Positions 32,364 through 40,407 of a stretch of DNA of 40,407 bases are shown here, one piece after another (within the stretch, counting starts at the first letter, position 1; each line of letters starts with the position of its first letter). Both the position numbers and the translations under genes were made by a program. The stretch lies in contig DJGJ01000018.1 in NCBI GenBank assembly GCA_002432715.1, positions 1 through 40,407 on the forward strand, read 5' to 3'. The DNA is from Sphaerochaeta sp. UBA5849 (GTDB taxonomy: Bacteria > Spirochaetota > Spirochaetia > Sphaerochaetales > Sphaerochaetaceae). The notes under the pieces are model-generated. The model saw only the letters and a list, made by a program, of their open reading frames with translations, was not told the origin of the DNA and searched no databases.

Positions 32364-34493
32364 TCATGCTGTAGGCTTCAGGTCAATTATTGTTATCTGC
32401 AAGGATTCCTGATTCCTGAAGTAGTTTCTTCCCAACCTGAAGACGATATCCACAGCCGTTCCCACATCGAAATCCTTGCCGATACGGTCGGCGGCACTCC
32501 AGTAGAGCGCCGGCCATTTGTACTGGCCGAAGGCAAGGGTCATCTTCACATGTTGCACCGAGCCGTTCTTGTTATTCATGACTTGGATGTTTTCAATGAC
32601 TGCTCCTTCCATCAGCAACACCAAAGGTGGGTTCTTCTCTCCGTACGGCTCGAAAAACTCAACCACCTTGATGATATCGGGAGTCATATAGGCTTCAGGC
32701 AGCGTGCAGTCGATGGTGACCTCCTCCACCTCTTCAGGCAGGCAGTCCATGGTATCGATCTCATCCATGACTCTCTGCTTGAAAACCTTAAGCTGAGAGA
32801 CATCCATGGAAAAACCGCCTGCACAGGCATGTCCGCCGTAATCAAGAAATAAATCACTGAATCTGCTGAGAAATTCACGGGCATTGAACGAGTCCGGGCT
32901 TCGCATGGAGGCGCTGACCCGCTCCTCCCCGACCGTCGCCAGTACAATGGCGGGAGCGTTGAACTGCTTGAGCAGGCGGCTTGCCATCACTCCGGTTATA
33001 CCGCGCGAGAGCGTTGAATCCTCAACCACCACCAGCTTGGATCCGCTAGCTTCGAAGCTCTCCTTAGCCATCGAAAGCAATCGAGTCCAAGCGTCCTCCC
33101 CGAGCTTCTGACGCTCCTTGTTGAGCCGCAGCAGTTGGCCGGCCAGCTCTTCGGCTTGGCCTGGATCGGTGCTGAGCATCATCTCCAATGCAACCGACGG
33201 CTTTCCCATCCTTCCCGAGGCATTGATCACCGGGCTGATCTGCCAGGAGATATCACTGGTTGAAAGCTGTTTGCCAAGCAGGTTCTGCATGGAGAACAGC
33301 GGCAGCAAGGACTCTCTCCGGCCTTGCGTCAGCACCTTCAGTCCCCGTTTGACGAGGATGCGGTTCTCATCCTCCATCGGCATCAGGTCGGCAACGGTCC
33401 CGATGGCGACCAAGTCTAGAATCGACTCATAGTCGCTGTCCAAGCTGGGATACCGCTTCATACAGTAGGCAATAAACAAGGTATAGAGCACCTGCAGTTC
33501 ATCACGTCCGAACGAAGAGTATTTGATGGCCCTGCTCAGATTGGAGAGGGCGAACAAGCCCTTGTTCTTCATCACCGGCATCACAGCTTCCATCTGAGGC
33601 CGCATTTCCACCAGATGCATATCCACCTTCTTGCCGAAAGCCTGCTTGAGCTGGACAAGTTCGGCTTGGGCATCGAGCACCAGGATGGGAAGGCCGCAGG
33701 AGAGGAAGGAGAGAACCTTGCTCTGCGACACAGAGATCAGGCCTGGATTGACCTCCTCGATCACCCGGTCGATGACCAGGAGGTTCTGAATGCGCATCGC
33801 CTGAATGATGATCGTGTCGTGTCCGGGCTGGGCATGCAGCAGAAGGCACTCCTCACGATAGAAATCCGTCTGGCTGAAACGCAATGCCCAAATCACCTTG
33901 GCTACGACACCACAACCGGCCAGATGCTCGAAAGGGTATCCGGAACCAGGCATTTTGGGATCGATGATGGCCAAGGCAGGCGGCAAGGTATTACCGCTGA
34001 TGTGATGATCAAGGACGATCGTATCGATGCCGAGGCTGTGGGCATGGGCAATCTCCGCAAAATTGGAAATGCCGCAATCGACGGTGATCATCAACGTGAC
34101 CTTGTCTTCATGAGCCTTGTCAACGCCAGAGAGAGTCATGCCATACGGATCGTCACCTTCGGGCAGCTGATAGGAAACATCCAGACCCATGCTCCTCAGT
34201 TCCTGGACCAACAATGCAGTGCTGGTAATACCATCCACATCGCGATCTCCGATGACGCACACCTTCTCCCCTTCTGCAACCGCTTCATTGATGCGGTCGA
34301 CCACCTCTTCCATGTCATCGAAGAGGAAGGGGTTGTGCAAATAGGTAAGCTCCTGCTCCAAAAAAAACTTTACTTGTTCGCTGGATGTCTGACCTCTTCT
34401 TGCCAGAATGGAGGCACTCAGTACATCCAGTCCGTACTGCTCATGCAAGCGTCGCATCTCCTGCGCGCTGACGGGTAACTTTTTCCAAACCAT
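32364..34493 (-). CDS. recJ: single-strand DNA-specific exonuclease RecJ
   Basis: This 709-residue DHH-family nuclease has the DHH-domain metal motifs in order: VIGDRDVDGITSTALL (about 81-96), TVDCGISN, and VLDHHISG with the DHH triad, followed by AIIDPKMPGSGYPFEHLAGCGVVAKV. The DHHA1 motif YGGHACAGGFSM lies near residue 555, and an OB-fold C-terminal region follows. It degrades 5'-ended single strands in recombination and mismatch repair. It is longer than E. coli RecJ (577), in keeping with a long insertion between the DHH and DHHA1 parts, as in Gram-positive and spirochaete forms. It starts 30 bases after the recO stop, so the two form a repair operon. Confidence 0.9.
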   Translation of the reverse strand: MVWKKLPVSAQEMRRLHEQYGLDVLSASILARRGQTSSEQVKFFLEQELTYLHNPFLFDDMEEVVDRINEAVAEGEKVCVIGDRDVDGITSTALLVQELRSMGLDVSYQLPEGDDPYGMTLSGVDKAHEDKVTLMITVDCGISNFAEIAHAHSLGIDTIVLDHHISGNTLPPALAIIDPKMPGSGYPFEHLAGCGVVAKVIWALRFSQTDFYREECLLLHAQPGHDTIIIQAMRIQNLLVIDRVIEEVNPGLISVSQSKVLSFLSCGLPILVLDAQAELVQLKQAFGKKVDMHLVEMRPQMEAVMPVMKNKGLFALSNLSRAIKYSSFGRDELQVLYTLFIAYCMKRYPSLDSDYESILDLVAIGTVADLMPMEDENRILVKRGLKVLTQGRRESLLPLFSMQNLLGKQLSTSDISWQISPVINASGRMGKPSVALEMMLSTDPGQAEELAGQLLRLNKERQKLGEDAWTRLLSMAKESFEASGSKLVVVEDSTLSRGITGVMASRLLKQFNAPAIVLATVGEERVSASMRSPDSFNAREFLSRFSDLFLDYGGHACAGGFSMDVSQLKVFKQRVMDEIDTMDCLPEEVEEVTIDCTLPEAYMTPDIIKVVEFFEPYGEKNPPLVLLMEGAVIENIQVMNNKNGSVQHVKMTLAFGQYKWPALYWSAADRIGKDFDVGTAVDIVFRLGRNYFRNQESLQITIIDLKPTA

Positions 34494-34523
34494 GTATATA
34501 CAACCTTTCTTTTATTTTTCCAA

Positions 34524-35279
34524 TCATAGATCCACCGCTGTTTGCAGGATGCCCGCAGACAAGGTTTTCAGCGCTCCGCCGGCAATGATCTGAGCATACC
34601 TGAGCAGGTAGTTCTTGATACGGCTGGCGGCAGTCGGACTGAGCGGTACCTGCACACTCTCCTCATACCCCATGGGGGAGGTAACCACGAGATAGCGGCG
34701 GGCACCCGGGGGCAGCAACATATTCGACTCCAGGGAAGCACATCGGCTGCAGCAGGGACAAGAGAGCGAGGATGAGAAAGAAATCACCTCTTGCGGTCCA
34801 TATTCCCGCTCACAAATAGGGCAACTGGTCAAATCGGTGCGCAGACCAAGCAGATCAGTCAACCGATGGATGAACTGGATGAGAATCCGGTCAGTGTACA
34901 AGGGAAGCCCTGAAAGTAAGTCCAAAGCGGTACTGAGCAGTTGATACTCCTCCGCACTCTCCCCACCGTTGGTCCTGAGCAGCAATTCGCAGAAAAAGAG
35001 GGCGCTGTAGGTGCTAACCAAATCTTTTCGAATATCGTCGTGGGTGGCAATGATTTGGGCATCCTTGAGCGTGTAATCCTTCTTTACCGGATTATAATAC
35101 AGGAAAAACTGTCCATCGGAGAATACCTCGGCCTTTACCGATTTCAAGGATTTTCGAGCTCCATAGCTGACAACATCGATGATTCCGAAGTCCACACTCA
35201 ACAACTTCAGTCGTCGATTCAGCTGACCGTACCGCTGACTGTGCAAAACAATAGCCAAAGACGATACGTTGCGCTCCAT
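34524..35279 (-). CDS. recO: DNA repair protein RecO
   Basis: This 251-residue protein has an N-terminal OB-fold (SSLAIVLHSQRYGQLNRRLKLLSVDFGIIDVVSYGARKS) and a helical middle. A zinc-binding four-Cys cluster is made of CPICEREYG and CPCCSRC, near residues 150-180. RecO works with RecR to load RecA on SSB-coated gaps. ATG 35279 follows a GGTGGAGGG; the longer frame to 35405 overlaps the divergent DUF4105 gene's start and is discarded. It is probably co-transcribed with recJ. The starts of recO and the DUF4105 gene are about 85 bases apart, leaving room for a shared divergent promoter region. Confidence 0.85.
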   Translation of the reverse strand: MERNVSSLAIVLHSQRYGQLNRRLKLLSVDFGIIDVVSYGARKSLKSVKAEVFSDGQFFLYYNPVKKDYTLKDAQIIATHDDIRKDLVSTYSALFFCELLLRTNGGESAEEYQLLSTALDLLSGLPLYTDRILIQFIHRLTDLLGLRTDLTSCPICEREYGPQEVISFSSSLSCPCCSRCASLESNMLLPPGARRYLVVTSPMGYEESVQVPLSPTAASRIKNYLLRYAQIIAGGALKTLSAGILQTAVDL

Positions 35280-35364
35280 GGGCCCTCCACCAACTAGAGT
35301 AGAAGGAAGAGGGCAAAAAATCAACTGGTTGGAAGTAATGCATCTCTGTGCTATGCTGACTGCA

Positions 35365-36639
35365 ATGAAACGGACATTCCTCAGCCTTTGGCTGCTGTTT
35401 TGCATGGTGGCGCTGTCGGCCTACAGTATACATCCCCGGCAGGTGGAGCAGCCCTTTGACAGCACAAAGGAACTTTCCAAGATAGATTTTTCGCAAAGTC
35501 TGGCCGCCAATCAAGAAGAATGGGTCGACAATACCTCGGTATCCCTCTTGACAGTAGGACCGGGCGACCCGCTGTATGCCTGGTTCGGCCACTCCGCCTT
35601 GATTGTCAAGCAGCCATCCGGTACCAAGATCATGTATGACTGGGGGATATTCGATTACGAACAGGAACATTTTTATCTGAATTTCGCCCGCGGCCGGATG
35701 TATTACTACGTTGTGGCCAGTGAAGCCGCCTGGCGTATCCAAGAGGCGATCGACGAAGTCCGCGACGTCCGCCTGGTAGAGCTCAATCTCAGCAGAGAAG
35801 CAAAATTCGCCCTTATCAGTTTCCTGCAGAAACATATAACAAATGAATACAGCACCTATCTCTATCATTTTTATTATGACAACTGTGCGACCAGAATCAG
35901 GGATATCATCGACTTTGCAACCTTGGGGGCTTTCCGTGAATGGGCGGAACAGGAACCGGGACAGGGCAGTTATCGCCAGTTGACCGCACAGTACATGATC
36001 CACAGCCCGGCCCTCTTCTGGGTGCTCGACACCCTGCAAAGCAGAATCATCGATACCCGGCTCAACCGGTATGAAGAGTTGTTCCTGCCTGAAAAACTTC
36101 ATCAGGCGGTACTGGATTTCTCCTACCCCGACGGAACAAGACTGGCCGCCGAGGAGCAGGTGCTTCAGGATACCGCTACAATGGATGTGCGCTTCACCGT
36201 CAAGGAGGAGCTGGTCGACTACGACTGGGCCTACGCGCTCTTCGGCTTCGTTTTCGCACTGCTGCTTTTCATCCTCGGACGCAAACTCCCATCCATCAAG
36301 CGAATCCTGCTGGGGCTTGTCTTCCTTGGTCTTGGAGTGCTTGGATTGCTATTGCTCTTCATGATGCTCTTCTCCGACATGGACATGACCTACTTCAATG
36401 AGAACATCCTCTTTCTGAATCCCCTGCTTTTTGTCGTTGCTTTCAAGTTTTTGGTCCAAAAAAAGCAGAGCTCCAGGCTTTTGGCCTATTGCTCTGTCAT
36501 CATGATTGTCCTGCTCGGCCTCAAGTTTCTGGCACCCGCCTTCGCCCTGCAGGACAACCTGCGGACCATGGCTGTCCTGCTTCCCGTCTATCTGCTAGGG
36601 TCGTCCTTTCAGGGCCGCCGAAACCGTAAAGATCGGTAG
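35365..36639 (+). CDS. DUF4105-domain membrane protein
   Basis: The product of about 424 residues begins with a signal peptide or anchor (FLSLWLLFCMVALSAYS). The DUF4105 domain (about 35-240) contains the family marks WFGHSALIVKQPSG, MYDWGIFDYE, FYLNFARGRMYYYV and FYYDNCATRIRDI. The His and the Asn-Cys pair give the domain a look reminiscent of NlpC/P60-like hydrolases, though no activity is established. The C-terminal 150 residues carry five hydrophobic helices. The start is uncertain: ATG 35365 fits the signal peptide, while ATG 35338 has a GGAAG close by. The 3' end overlaps the convergent LemA-like gene by 45 bases. Confidence 0.75.
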   Translation: MKRTFLSLWLLFCMVALSAYSIHPRQVEQPFDSTKELSKIDFSQSLAANQEEWVDNTSVSLLTVGPGDPLYAWFGHSALIVKQPSGTKIMYDWGIFDYEQEHFYLNFARGRMYYYVVASEAAWRIQEAIDEVRDVRLVELNLSREAKFALISFLQKHITNEYSTYLYHFYYDNCATRIRDIIDFATLGAFREWAEQEPGQGSYRQLTAQYMIHSPALFWVLDTLQSRIIDTRLNRYEELFLPEKLHQAVLDFSYPDGTRLAAEEQVLQDTATMDVRFTVKEELVDYDWAYALFGFVFALLLFILGRKLPSIKRILLGLVFLGLGVLGLLLLFMMLFSDMDMTYFNENILFLNPLLFVVAFKFLVQKKQSSRLLAYCSVIMIVLLGLKFLAPAFALQDNLRTMAVLLPVYLLGSSFQGRRNRKDR

Positions 36640-37137
36640 GTCCTCCATCTCCAGGCGATTGGCAACCAACACAGCCGGAAAGGCATGCTTCTGCCGATTG
36701 AAGTACTCGGCTTTTGCATGATAAGAGAGCAACGCCTCGGCTAAAAGCAGCTCCTCTTCATACATTTTCTCAAAATACGGCGCATAGGTACGATAGGCTG
36801 CATCGGCAAAGAGCTCTTTCTGCAACAAGGCGAGAACGGTATCCATTGCCAGATAGGTTTCACTTATCTCGCTTGCCGTACGAGCCTGTTCGGCAAGGGC
36901 TATCAAGCCTGCAAGCTCTGCTGCATGGCCCTTCTGCTCAAGCATTGCACAGAGCGTAGTCGCATAATCCTGGCGGAGAGCAAGATGCGACTCAACGTTC
37001 TTCAGCTCGGCAAGCGCCTGCTTCTCGTATCGTCCAAGACGGTTGACGTTGCTCCGGTCTATTGCAACCACTGCAAATATAATCAGAACCACAACCACCG
37101 CAATGCTGATCACTGCACTGCGGAGGTTGGGAAACAT
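36595..37137 (-). CDS. LemA-like membrane-anchored helical protein
   Basis: This 180-residue protein has one N-terminal transmembrane helix (VISIAVVVVLIIFAVVAI) and an all-helical remainder. The family-like ends are YHAKAEYFNRQKHAFPAVLVANRL, the counterpart of the LemA 'YN..v..fP...la' motif, and a DLPIFTV tail. The early N..R.dL motif of LemA is weaker here (LKNVESHLALRQDYATTL). LemA proteins are antigenic, topologically exposed membrane proteins of uncertain function. ATG 37137 is chosen; an in-frame TTG at 37155 inside the end of arcC has an AAGG upstream and is an alternative. It is eight or fewer bases from the arcC stop, so it is probably co-transcribed. Confidence 0.6.
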   Translation of the reverse strand: MFPNLRSAVISIAVVVVLIIFAVVAIDRSNVNRLGRYEKQALAELKNVESHLALRQDYATTLCAMLEQKGHAAELAGLIALAEQARTASEISETYLAMDTVLALLQKELFADAAYRTYAPYFEKMYEEELLLAEALLSYHAKAEYFNRQKHAFPAVLVANRLEMEDLPIFTVSAALKGRP

Positions 37138-37144
37138 GGGTTGC

Positions 37145-38089
37145 CTAGCGGACAATCTTCGTACCTTTTCCTTCGTAGAGAGCTCCGTACAAGTTGGCGG
37201 GATCGGTGATCAAGCCTTCATTGCCGGTGGAGCGAACAAAATCGACGATGGCCTGGACTTTCGGCAACATGCTGCCGGGTGCGAAGTGCCCTTCTGCAAT
37301 ATACCGCTCGGCTTCCTCTATCGTAATGGTATCCAAGGTCTTCTGGTTGGGTTTTCCGTAATTCAGACAGACTTTCTCCACCGCTGTGGAAATTACGAAC
37401 AAGTCGGCATTCAACTGCTTTGCCATCAGGGCGGCTGCAAGATCCTTGTCGATGACCGCTTCCCTGCCGCTGAGCATTCCCTGCTCATCGCGCACCACCG
37501 GGATTCCACCACCACCGCCTGCGATCACGATGACCTTGTTGTCAAGCAGTATCCTGATCGTTTCAATCTCGACGATGGCCTTCGGCTTGGGGCTGGCTAC
37601 AACCCTGCGATAGCCACGACCGGCATCCTCGACGCACACCCAACCATCATGTTGGCTGTGGTAGTCGGCATCATCCTTGGTCATGAAGGACCCGATCGGC
37701 TTGGTCGGCTTGCCGAAGGAGGGATCGTTGTCGCTCACCTCCACCTGGGTCACCACCGTTGCAACCTCGTCTTTCAAGCCTATTTTGGCAAACTCATTCT
37801 TCAGGGCCATCTGCAGTTGATAGCCGATGGCTCCCTGGGTATCGGCAACACAGCTGTCCAAGGGGACTGAATGCAGGATGGAGCGGGCGAACTCCGCCCT
37901 GAGAAGGATGAAGCCCACCTGGGGTCCGTTGCCATGGGTGATGACCACCCTGTGTCCTGCCTTGACCAATTTTGCGATATGTGCCGCCGTCTTCCGTGCA
38001 GCCTCATATTGGGCTTCAACGGTTACATGTTTTGGGTCCTCGATCAGAGAGTTCCCGCCGATGGCTATTACAATAAGTTTGCTATCCAT
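37145..38089 (-). CDS. arcC: carbamate kinase
   Basis: This 314-residue amino-acid-kinase-fold protein has the ArcC signatures VIAIGGNSLI (about 7-16), VITHGNGPQVGFILLR, SVPLDSCVADTQGAIGYQLQ, GKPTKPIGSF, IVIAGGGGGIPVV and GSMLPKVQA. It normally makes ATP and ammonia/CO2 from carbamoyl phosphate in arginine, citrulline or allantoin breakdown, or runs in reverse. AAGGAAGG lies a few bases before the ATG. A promoter with an extended -10 lies at 38134-38161. No arcA, arcB or other carbamoyl-phosphate gene is in the window. The gene that follows it is LemA-like, which says nothing about the pathway. Confidence 0.9.
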   Translation of the reverse strand: MDSKLIVIAIGGNSLIEDPKHVTVEAQYEAARKTAAHIAKLVKAGHRVVITHGNGPQVGFILLRAEFARSILHSVPLDSCVADTQGAIGYQLQMALKNEFAKIGLKDEVATVVTQVEVSDNDPSFGKPTKPIGSFMTKDDADYHSQHDGWVCVEDAGRGYRRVVASPKPKAIVEIETIRILLDNKVIVIAGGGGGIPVVRDEQGMLSGREAVIDKDLAAALMAKQLNADLFVISTAVEKVCLNYGKPNQKTLDTITIEEAERYIAEGHFAPGSMLPKVQAIVDFVRSTGNEGLITDPANLYGALYEGKGTKIVR

Positions 38090-38133
38090 AAAGATTCCTT
38101 CCTTGTGTTCAGAGACGATTCATCCGTATCTGC

Positions 38134-38161
38134 ATCATAGCACGACTGCAACAAAATGCAA
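38134..38161 (-). promoter_or_regulatory. candidate arcC promoter
   Basis: On minus, an extended -10 TGCTATGAT (hexamer TATGAT at 38139-38134) is preceded at 16 bases by a weak -35 TTGCAT (38161-38156). It lies 45 bases before the arcC start. Confidence 0.4.
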
Positions 38162-38519
38162 CATATTTCCCTGTGCTCTTTCCAGGGAAAATTGGTTGAA
38201 ATTTATCCAGATCCAAAAGCAGCTCGCAGAGAATGGGAGATGCTTTACCTTTTTCTCTACCCTGAAATATGCTTACTATACGTTTTTTGATTTATACCCC
38301 ATTTTATTGTTCAATTTTCATATTTATTTGATATAATAAAAAAGGCTCTTCATGCAACCTTTGAGAATTTCAAGGTGGCGGTCACCGGTTTCCTGATGGC
38401 AGACGAGGTAAGGTATTTCGAGTATCCTTAAGCCCGAAATGCTCTACGAGAGACTGATCAGCTTCTTCCATGCATCTTCCTATTCGAGACAGTGGAAAAC
38501 TGAGAAAATTGCTTCCTAT
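38162..38519. other. AT-rich intergenic region with possible decayed coding remnants
   Basis: There is no intact gene. A TATAAT at 38332-38337 would be a strong plus-strand -10 box but lacks a good -35. Downstream, two short plus frames look protein-like but are broken: one ends FENFKVAVTGFLMADEV...YFEYP at a stop near 38430, and the next, 38439-38531, encodes 30 residues starting MLYERLISFFHASS. They may be pieces of a lost gene or a transposase, but I cannot name one. Confidence 0.3.
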
Positions 38520-38548
38520 TTGACCCTCTGAATGCTTTTTGCTACACT
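38520..38548 (+). promoter_or_regulatory. promoter of the queuosine-precursor transporter
   Basis: TTGACC (38520-38525, five of six) and TACACT (38543-38548) are exactly 17 bases apart. Transcription from near 38555 reaches a GAGGAC ribosome-binding site and ATG 38568, which fixes that start rather than ATG 38532. Confidence 0.6.
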
Positions 38549-38567
38549 TGCGCCAAGTGAGGACAGC

Positions 38568-39209
38568 ATGGATAAGGTGACAACAGGAATGAATAAAAAA
38601 GAGCTCTTTCTCTTCGCTCTTTACATAACAGGCATGGTATTGGTCAACACAGTCGGCAGCAAGATCATCAGCCTGTTCGGTGTACGAGTTTCTGTCGGTA
38701 TTTTCTTCATGCCGGTGCTCTTTTTGATCACAGACATAGTCGGCGAGGTGAAAGGACACGACCATGCAACCTTGTTCGTCCACTACTCCATTTTCATGTT
38801 GGTCATTCTTTTCATCTCTACAGCGCTGTTCGTACAAGTCGCGCCGCATCCAAGCTGGGATTTGCAGGACGAGTACAGGCAGATATTCGGAATGAGCATG
38901 CGGATGAGCCTTGCCTCGCTGATAAGCTTTTCCATCAGCCAAACAATCGATGTAAATATCTTTTTGCTATTCAAGAAAATGAGCAACGGAAAGCTGCTTT
39001 GGCTGAGAAACAACCTCAGCACCATCACCAGCCAATTCATCGACACCGTAATTTTCATGTTTATTGCATTTTATCGGACAACACCAAAATTCACCGCTGC
39101 GTTTGTCTTCAGCCTGATCATCCCCTACTGGCTTTTCAAGGTTGCATTCGCCCTTCTGGATACCCCGTTCTGCTACCTTGGGGTTACGTGGCTGTCCAAA
39201 GAGAAGTAG
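38568..39209 (+). CDS. yhhQ: queuosine precursor transporter (YhhQ/VUT family)
   Basis: This 213-residue inner-membrane protein has six hydrophobic helices. The family-typical N-terminal LFLFALYITGMVLVNTVGSKII is followed by FFMPVLFLITDIVGEV, whose T-D-x-x-x-E is the hallmark of the VUT/YhhQ group, and by SQFIDTVIFMFIAFY. The family salvages queuosine precursors (preQ0/preQ1) for tRNA modification. ATG 38568 follows a GAGGAC six bases upstream and a good promoter at 38520-38548. It appears to be a single-gene unit ahead of lon. No queuosine synthesis gene is nearby. Confidence 0.85.
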   Translation: MDKVTTGMNKKELFLFALYITGMVLVNTVGSKIISLFGVRVSVGIFFMPVLFLITDIVGEVKGHDHATLFVHYSIFMLVILFISTALFVQVAPHPSWDLQDEYRQIFGMSMRMSLASLISFSISQTIDVNIFLLFKKMSNGKLLWLRNNLSTITSQFIDTVIFMFIAFYRTTPKFTAAFVFSLIIPYWLFKVAFALLDTPFCYLGVTWLSKEK

Positions 39210-39247
39210 GCACTTTCCTTTAGGAGAAAGTTTGATTACCTTTAGTT

Positions 39248-39270
39248 CGGGCGCATGGATTATGTGCCCG
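39248..39270 (+). terminator. hairpin between the transporter and lon
   Basis: CGGGCGCAT/ATGTGCCCG form a 9-bp stem (one G-U) with a 5-base loop, followed by AATGTATTTGTC. The T-run is poor, so it may be a weak terminator of the transporter transcript or part of the lon leader. It sits 25 bases before the lon start. Confidence 0.35.
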
Positions 39271-39295
39271 AATGTATTTGTCATATGGAGGCGCT

Positions 39296-40407
39296 ATGTC
39301 TGAACAGGAACTGATGCCAATCGAGCAACTGCTTCCCAATAATTTATTTATTCTCCCAGTAACCGGAAACCCTGTGTTTCCCGGACTGTTTACCCCGTTG
39401 ATGATCACCGATAACCAGGATGTGGAAATCGTCAACCAGGCCATCAAGCATGGTGGTTTTCTGGGCTTGCTCCTCGTCAAGGAGGAGAATGATAGTGAAG
39501 AATACTCCCATGAGAATCTGTATACTGTGGGAACCGTTGCCAAGATTGTCAAGAAAATCAAGCTCCCCGACGGGGGCATCAGCATATTCATCTCGACGCT
39601 GAAGCGCTTTGAGACCAAGCAGTACTATCCCAGCGGGCCTTACCTTGTGGCCGAGGTGCAATACCTCGAGGACATCGAGGATGAGCCGGAGGAGCTGCGG
39701 GCATGGACCAGGCTTCTGCTTTCCGAAATGAAAATGCTCACCAAAAACAACCAAATCTTCAGTGAGGAGATGCGGCTGAACATGGTCAACATCGATCATC
39801 CAGGCAAGCTTGCCGATTTCATCGCAAGCATCCTGAATGTCGAACGCAAACAACAGCAGGACATCCTGGAAACGCTGGTGGTGCGCAGGCGCATCGAGAA
39901 AGTGCTTGTATTCATCAAGAACGAGCAGAACATCGCCCAAGTGCAGGCAAAAATCCAGGCAAGGGTGAACCAGAAGATCGAGAAGAACCAGCGCGAGTAC
40001 TTCTTGCGCGAGGAGCTTAAATCCATCCAACAGGAGCTCGGTCTGTCAACCAACCCCAAGATTGAGTTGATCAACCGGCTCAAGGCCAAGTTCAAGGGTC
40101 TTCCGCTTTCAGCTGAAGCCCAGGAGACCGTCGACCGCGAGATGAGCCGCCTGGAGGCGATGGATCCGTCCAGTCCTGAGTACTCCATCAGCCGCACCTA
40201 CTTGGAGATCATCAGCGATCTTCCTTGGAAGGAGCCGAAGCCGGAGAACTTCAGCATCGACAGCGCCCGAAAGATTCTTGAGCGGGACCATTACGGGATG
40301 AAGGACGTCAAGGACCGAATTCTCGAATTTTTGGCCGTGCGCAAGAAAAAGCAGGACACCAAGGGTTCCATCATCTGCTTGGTCGGCCCTCCCGGAGTCG
40401 GAAAGAC
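39296..40407 (+). CDS. lon: ATP-dependent protease Lon (N-terminal part; cut by window end)
   Basis: An open frame of 370 codons runs off the right edge. It begins MSEQELMPIEQLLPNNLFIL, followed by the Lon substrate-binding N domain (PVTGNPVFPGLFTPLMI, KHGGFLGLLLVK). A coiled-coil region (RVNQKIEKNQREYFLREELKSIQQELG) comes next. The AAA+ start reads YLEIISDLPWKEPKPENFSIDSARKILERDHYGMKDVKDRILEFLAVRK, and the frame ends inside Walker A (GPPGVGKT). The peptidase part lies beyond the window. GGAGG is five bases before the ATG. Lon degrades misfolded and regulatory proteins. No HrcA/CIRCE-like or sigma32-like element is evident in the short leader. Confidence 0.95.
   Translation, partial: MSEQELMPIEQLLPNNLFILPVTGNPVFPGLFTPLMITDNQDVEIVNQAIKHGGFLGLLLVKEENDSEEYSHENLYTVGTVAKIVKKIKLPDGGISIFISTLKRFETKQYYPSGPYLVAEVQYLEDIEDEPEELRAWTRLLLSEMKMLTKNNQIFSEEMRLNMVNIDHPGKLADFIASILNVERKQQQDILETLVVRRRIEKVLVFIKNEQNIAQVQAKIQARVNQKIEKNQREYFLREELKSIQQELGLSTNPKIELINRLKAKFKGLPLSAEAQETVDREMSRLEAMDPSSPEYSISRTYLEIISDLPWKEPKPENFSIDSARKILERDHYGMKDVKDRILEFLAVRKKKQDTKGSIICLVGPPGVGK

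Noticed and set aside
35092..36102. 336-codon minus-strand open frame
   Set aside because: It is antisense to the DUF4105 gene, whose conserved motifs are clear on plus.

Overview
The window looks like chromosomal DNA of a free-living or commensal spirochaete, most likely Sphaerochaeta or a close relative. This is inferred from gene content and protein style: roughly 50% GC, a FecR-like/beta-barrel pair, a DUF4105 membrane protein next to recO, a KdgT/PdxA2/DUF1537 sugar-acid locus, and lipoproteins with spirochaete-type lipoboxes. No marker gene was checked against a database. No rRNA, tRNA or CRISPR array was seen.

Region 1 (1-9390) is accessory and decaying. It holds a probable aminotransferase 3' remnant, an intact MFS transporter with a good promoter, a UbiA-family prenyltransferase, and a TAXI-type TRAP permease that is 5'-truncated and frameshifted. 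These are followed by a small zinc-ribbon-like membrane protein, a 7TM diguanylate cyclase, a transposase fragment fused to the 3' end of a TolC-like gene, a divergent CDF-family transporter, an esterase pseudogene and a small lipoprotein. Four broken genes within 9 kb suggest ongoing gene loss.

Region 2 (9391-13800) is a minus-strand ferric-iron-type ABC transporter operon (binding protein, fused double permease, ATPase), with an 11-bp hairpin between the first two genes and a small exported protein upstream.

Region 3 (13800-18650) is a sugar-acid catabolic locus of two convergent pairs. A KdgT-family permease and a LarA-family (nickel-pincer) racemase/epimerase homologue lie on plus. A DUF1537 acid-sugar kinase and a PdxA2-type dehydrogenase lie on minus. 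The kinase plus PdxA2 form the known route from a four-carbon sugar acid to dihydroxyacetone phosphate. The LarA homologue may add C2 epimerisation, for instance D-erythronate to D-threonate. TTGTATAC-type palindromes lie before the permease and between it and larA.

Region 4 (18700-29240) holds an HD-domain phosphohydrolase coupled to a TtcA-like tRNA thiolase, two envelope proteins (a probable beta-barrel and an N-terminal FecR-like/linker/C-terminal barrel protein), mutL, and a minus-strand operon of a dihydroorotate-dehydrogenase-like protein, a PlsC-like acyltransferase and a lipoprotein.

Region 5 (29340-40407) is mostly housekeeping: a serA-serC-lrp serine operon with a terminator and a candidate operator, rpsU, recO-recJ, the DUF4105 protein, arcC with a LemA-like gene, a queuosine-precursor transporter, and lon, which is cut by the window end just after its Walker A motif.
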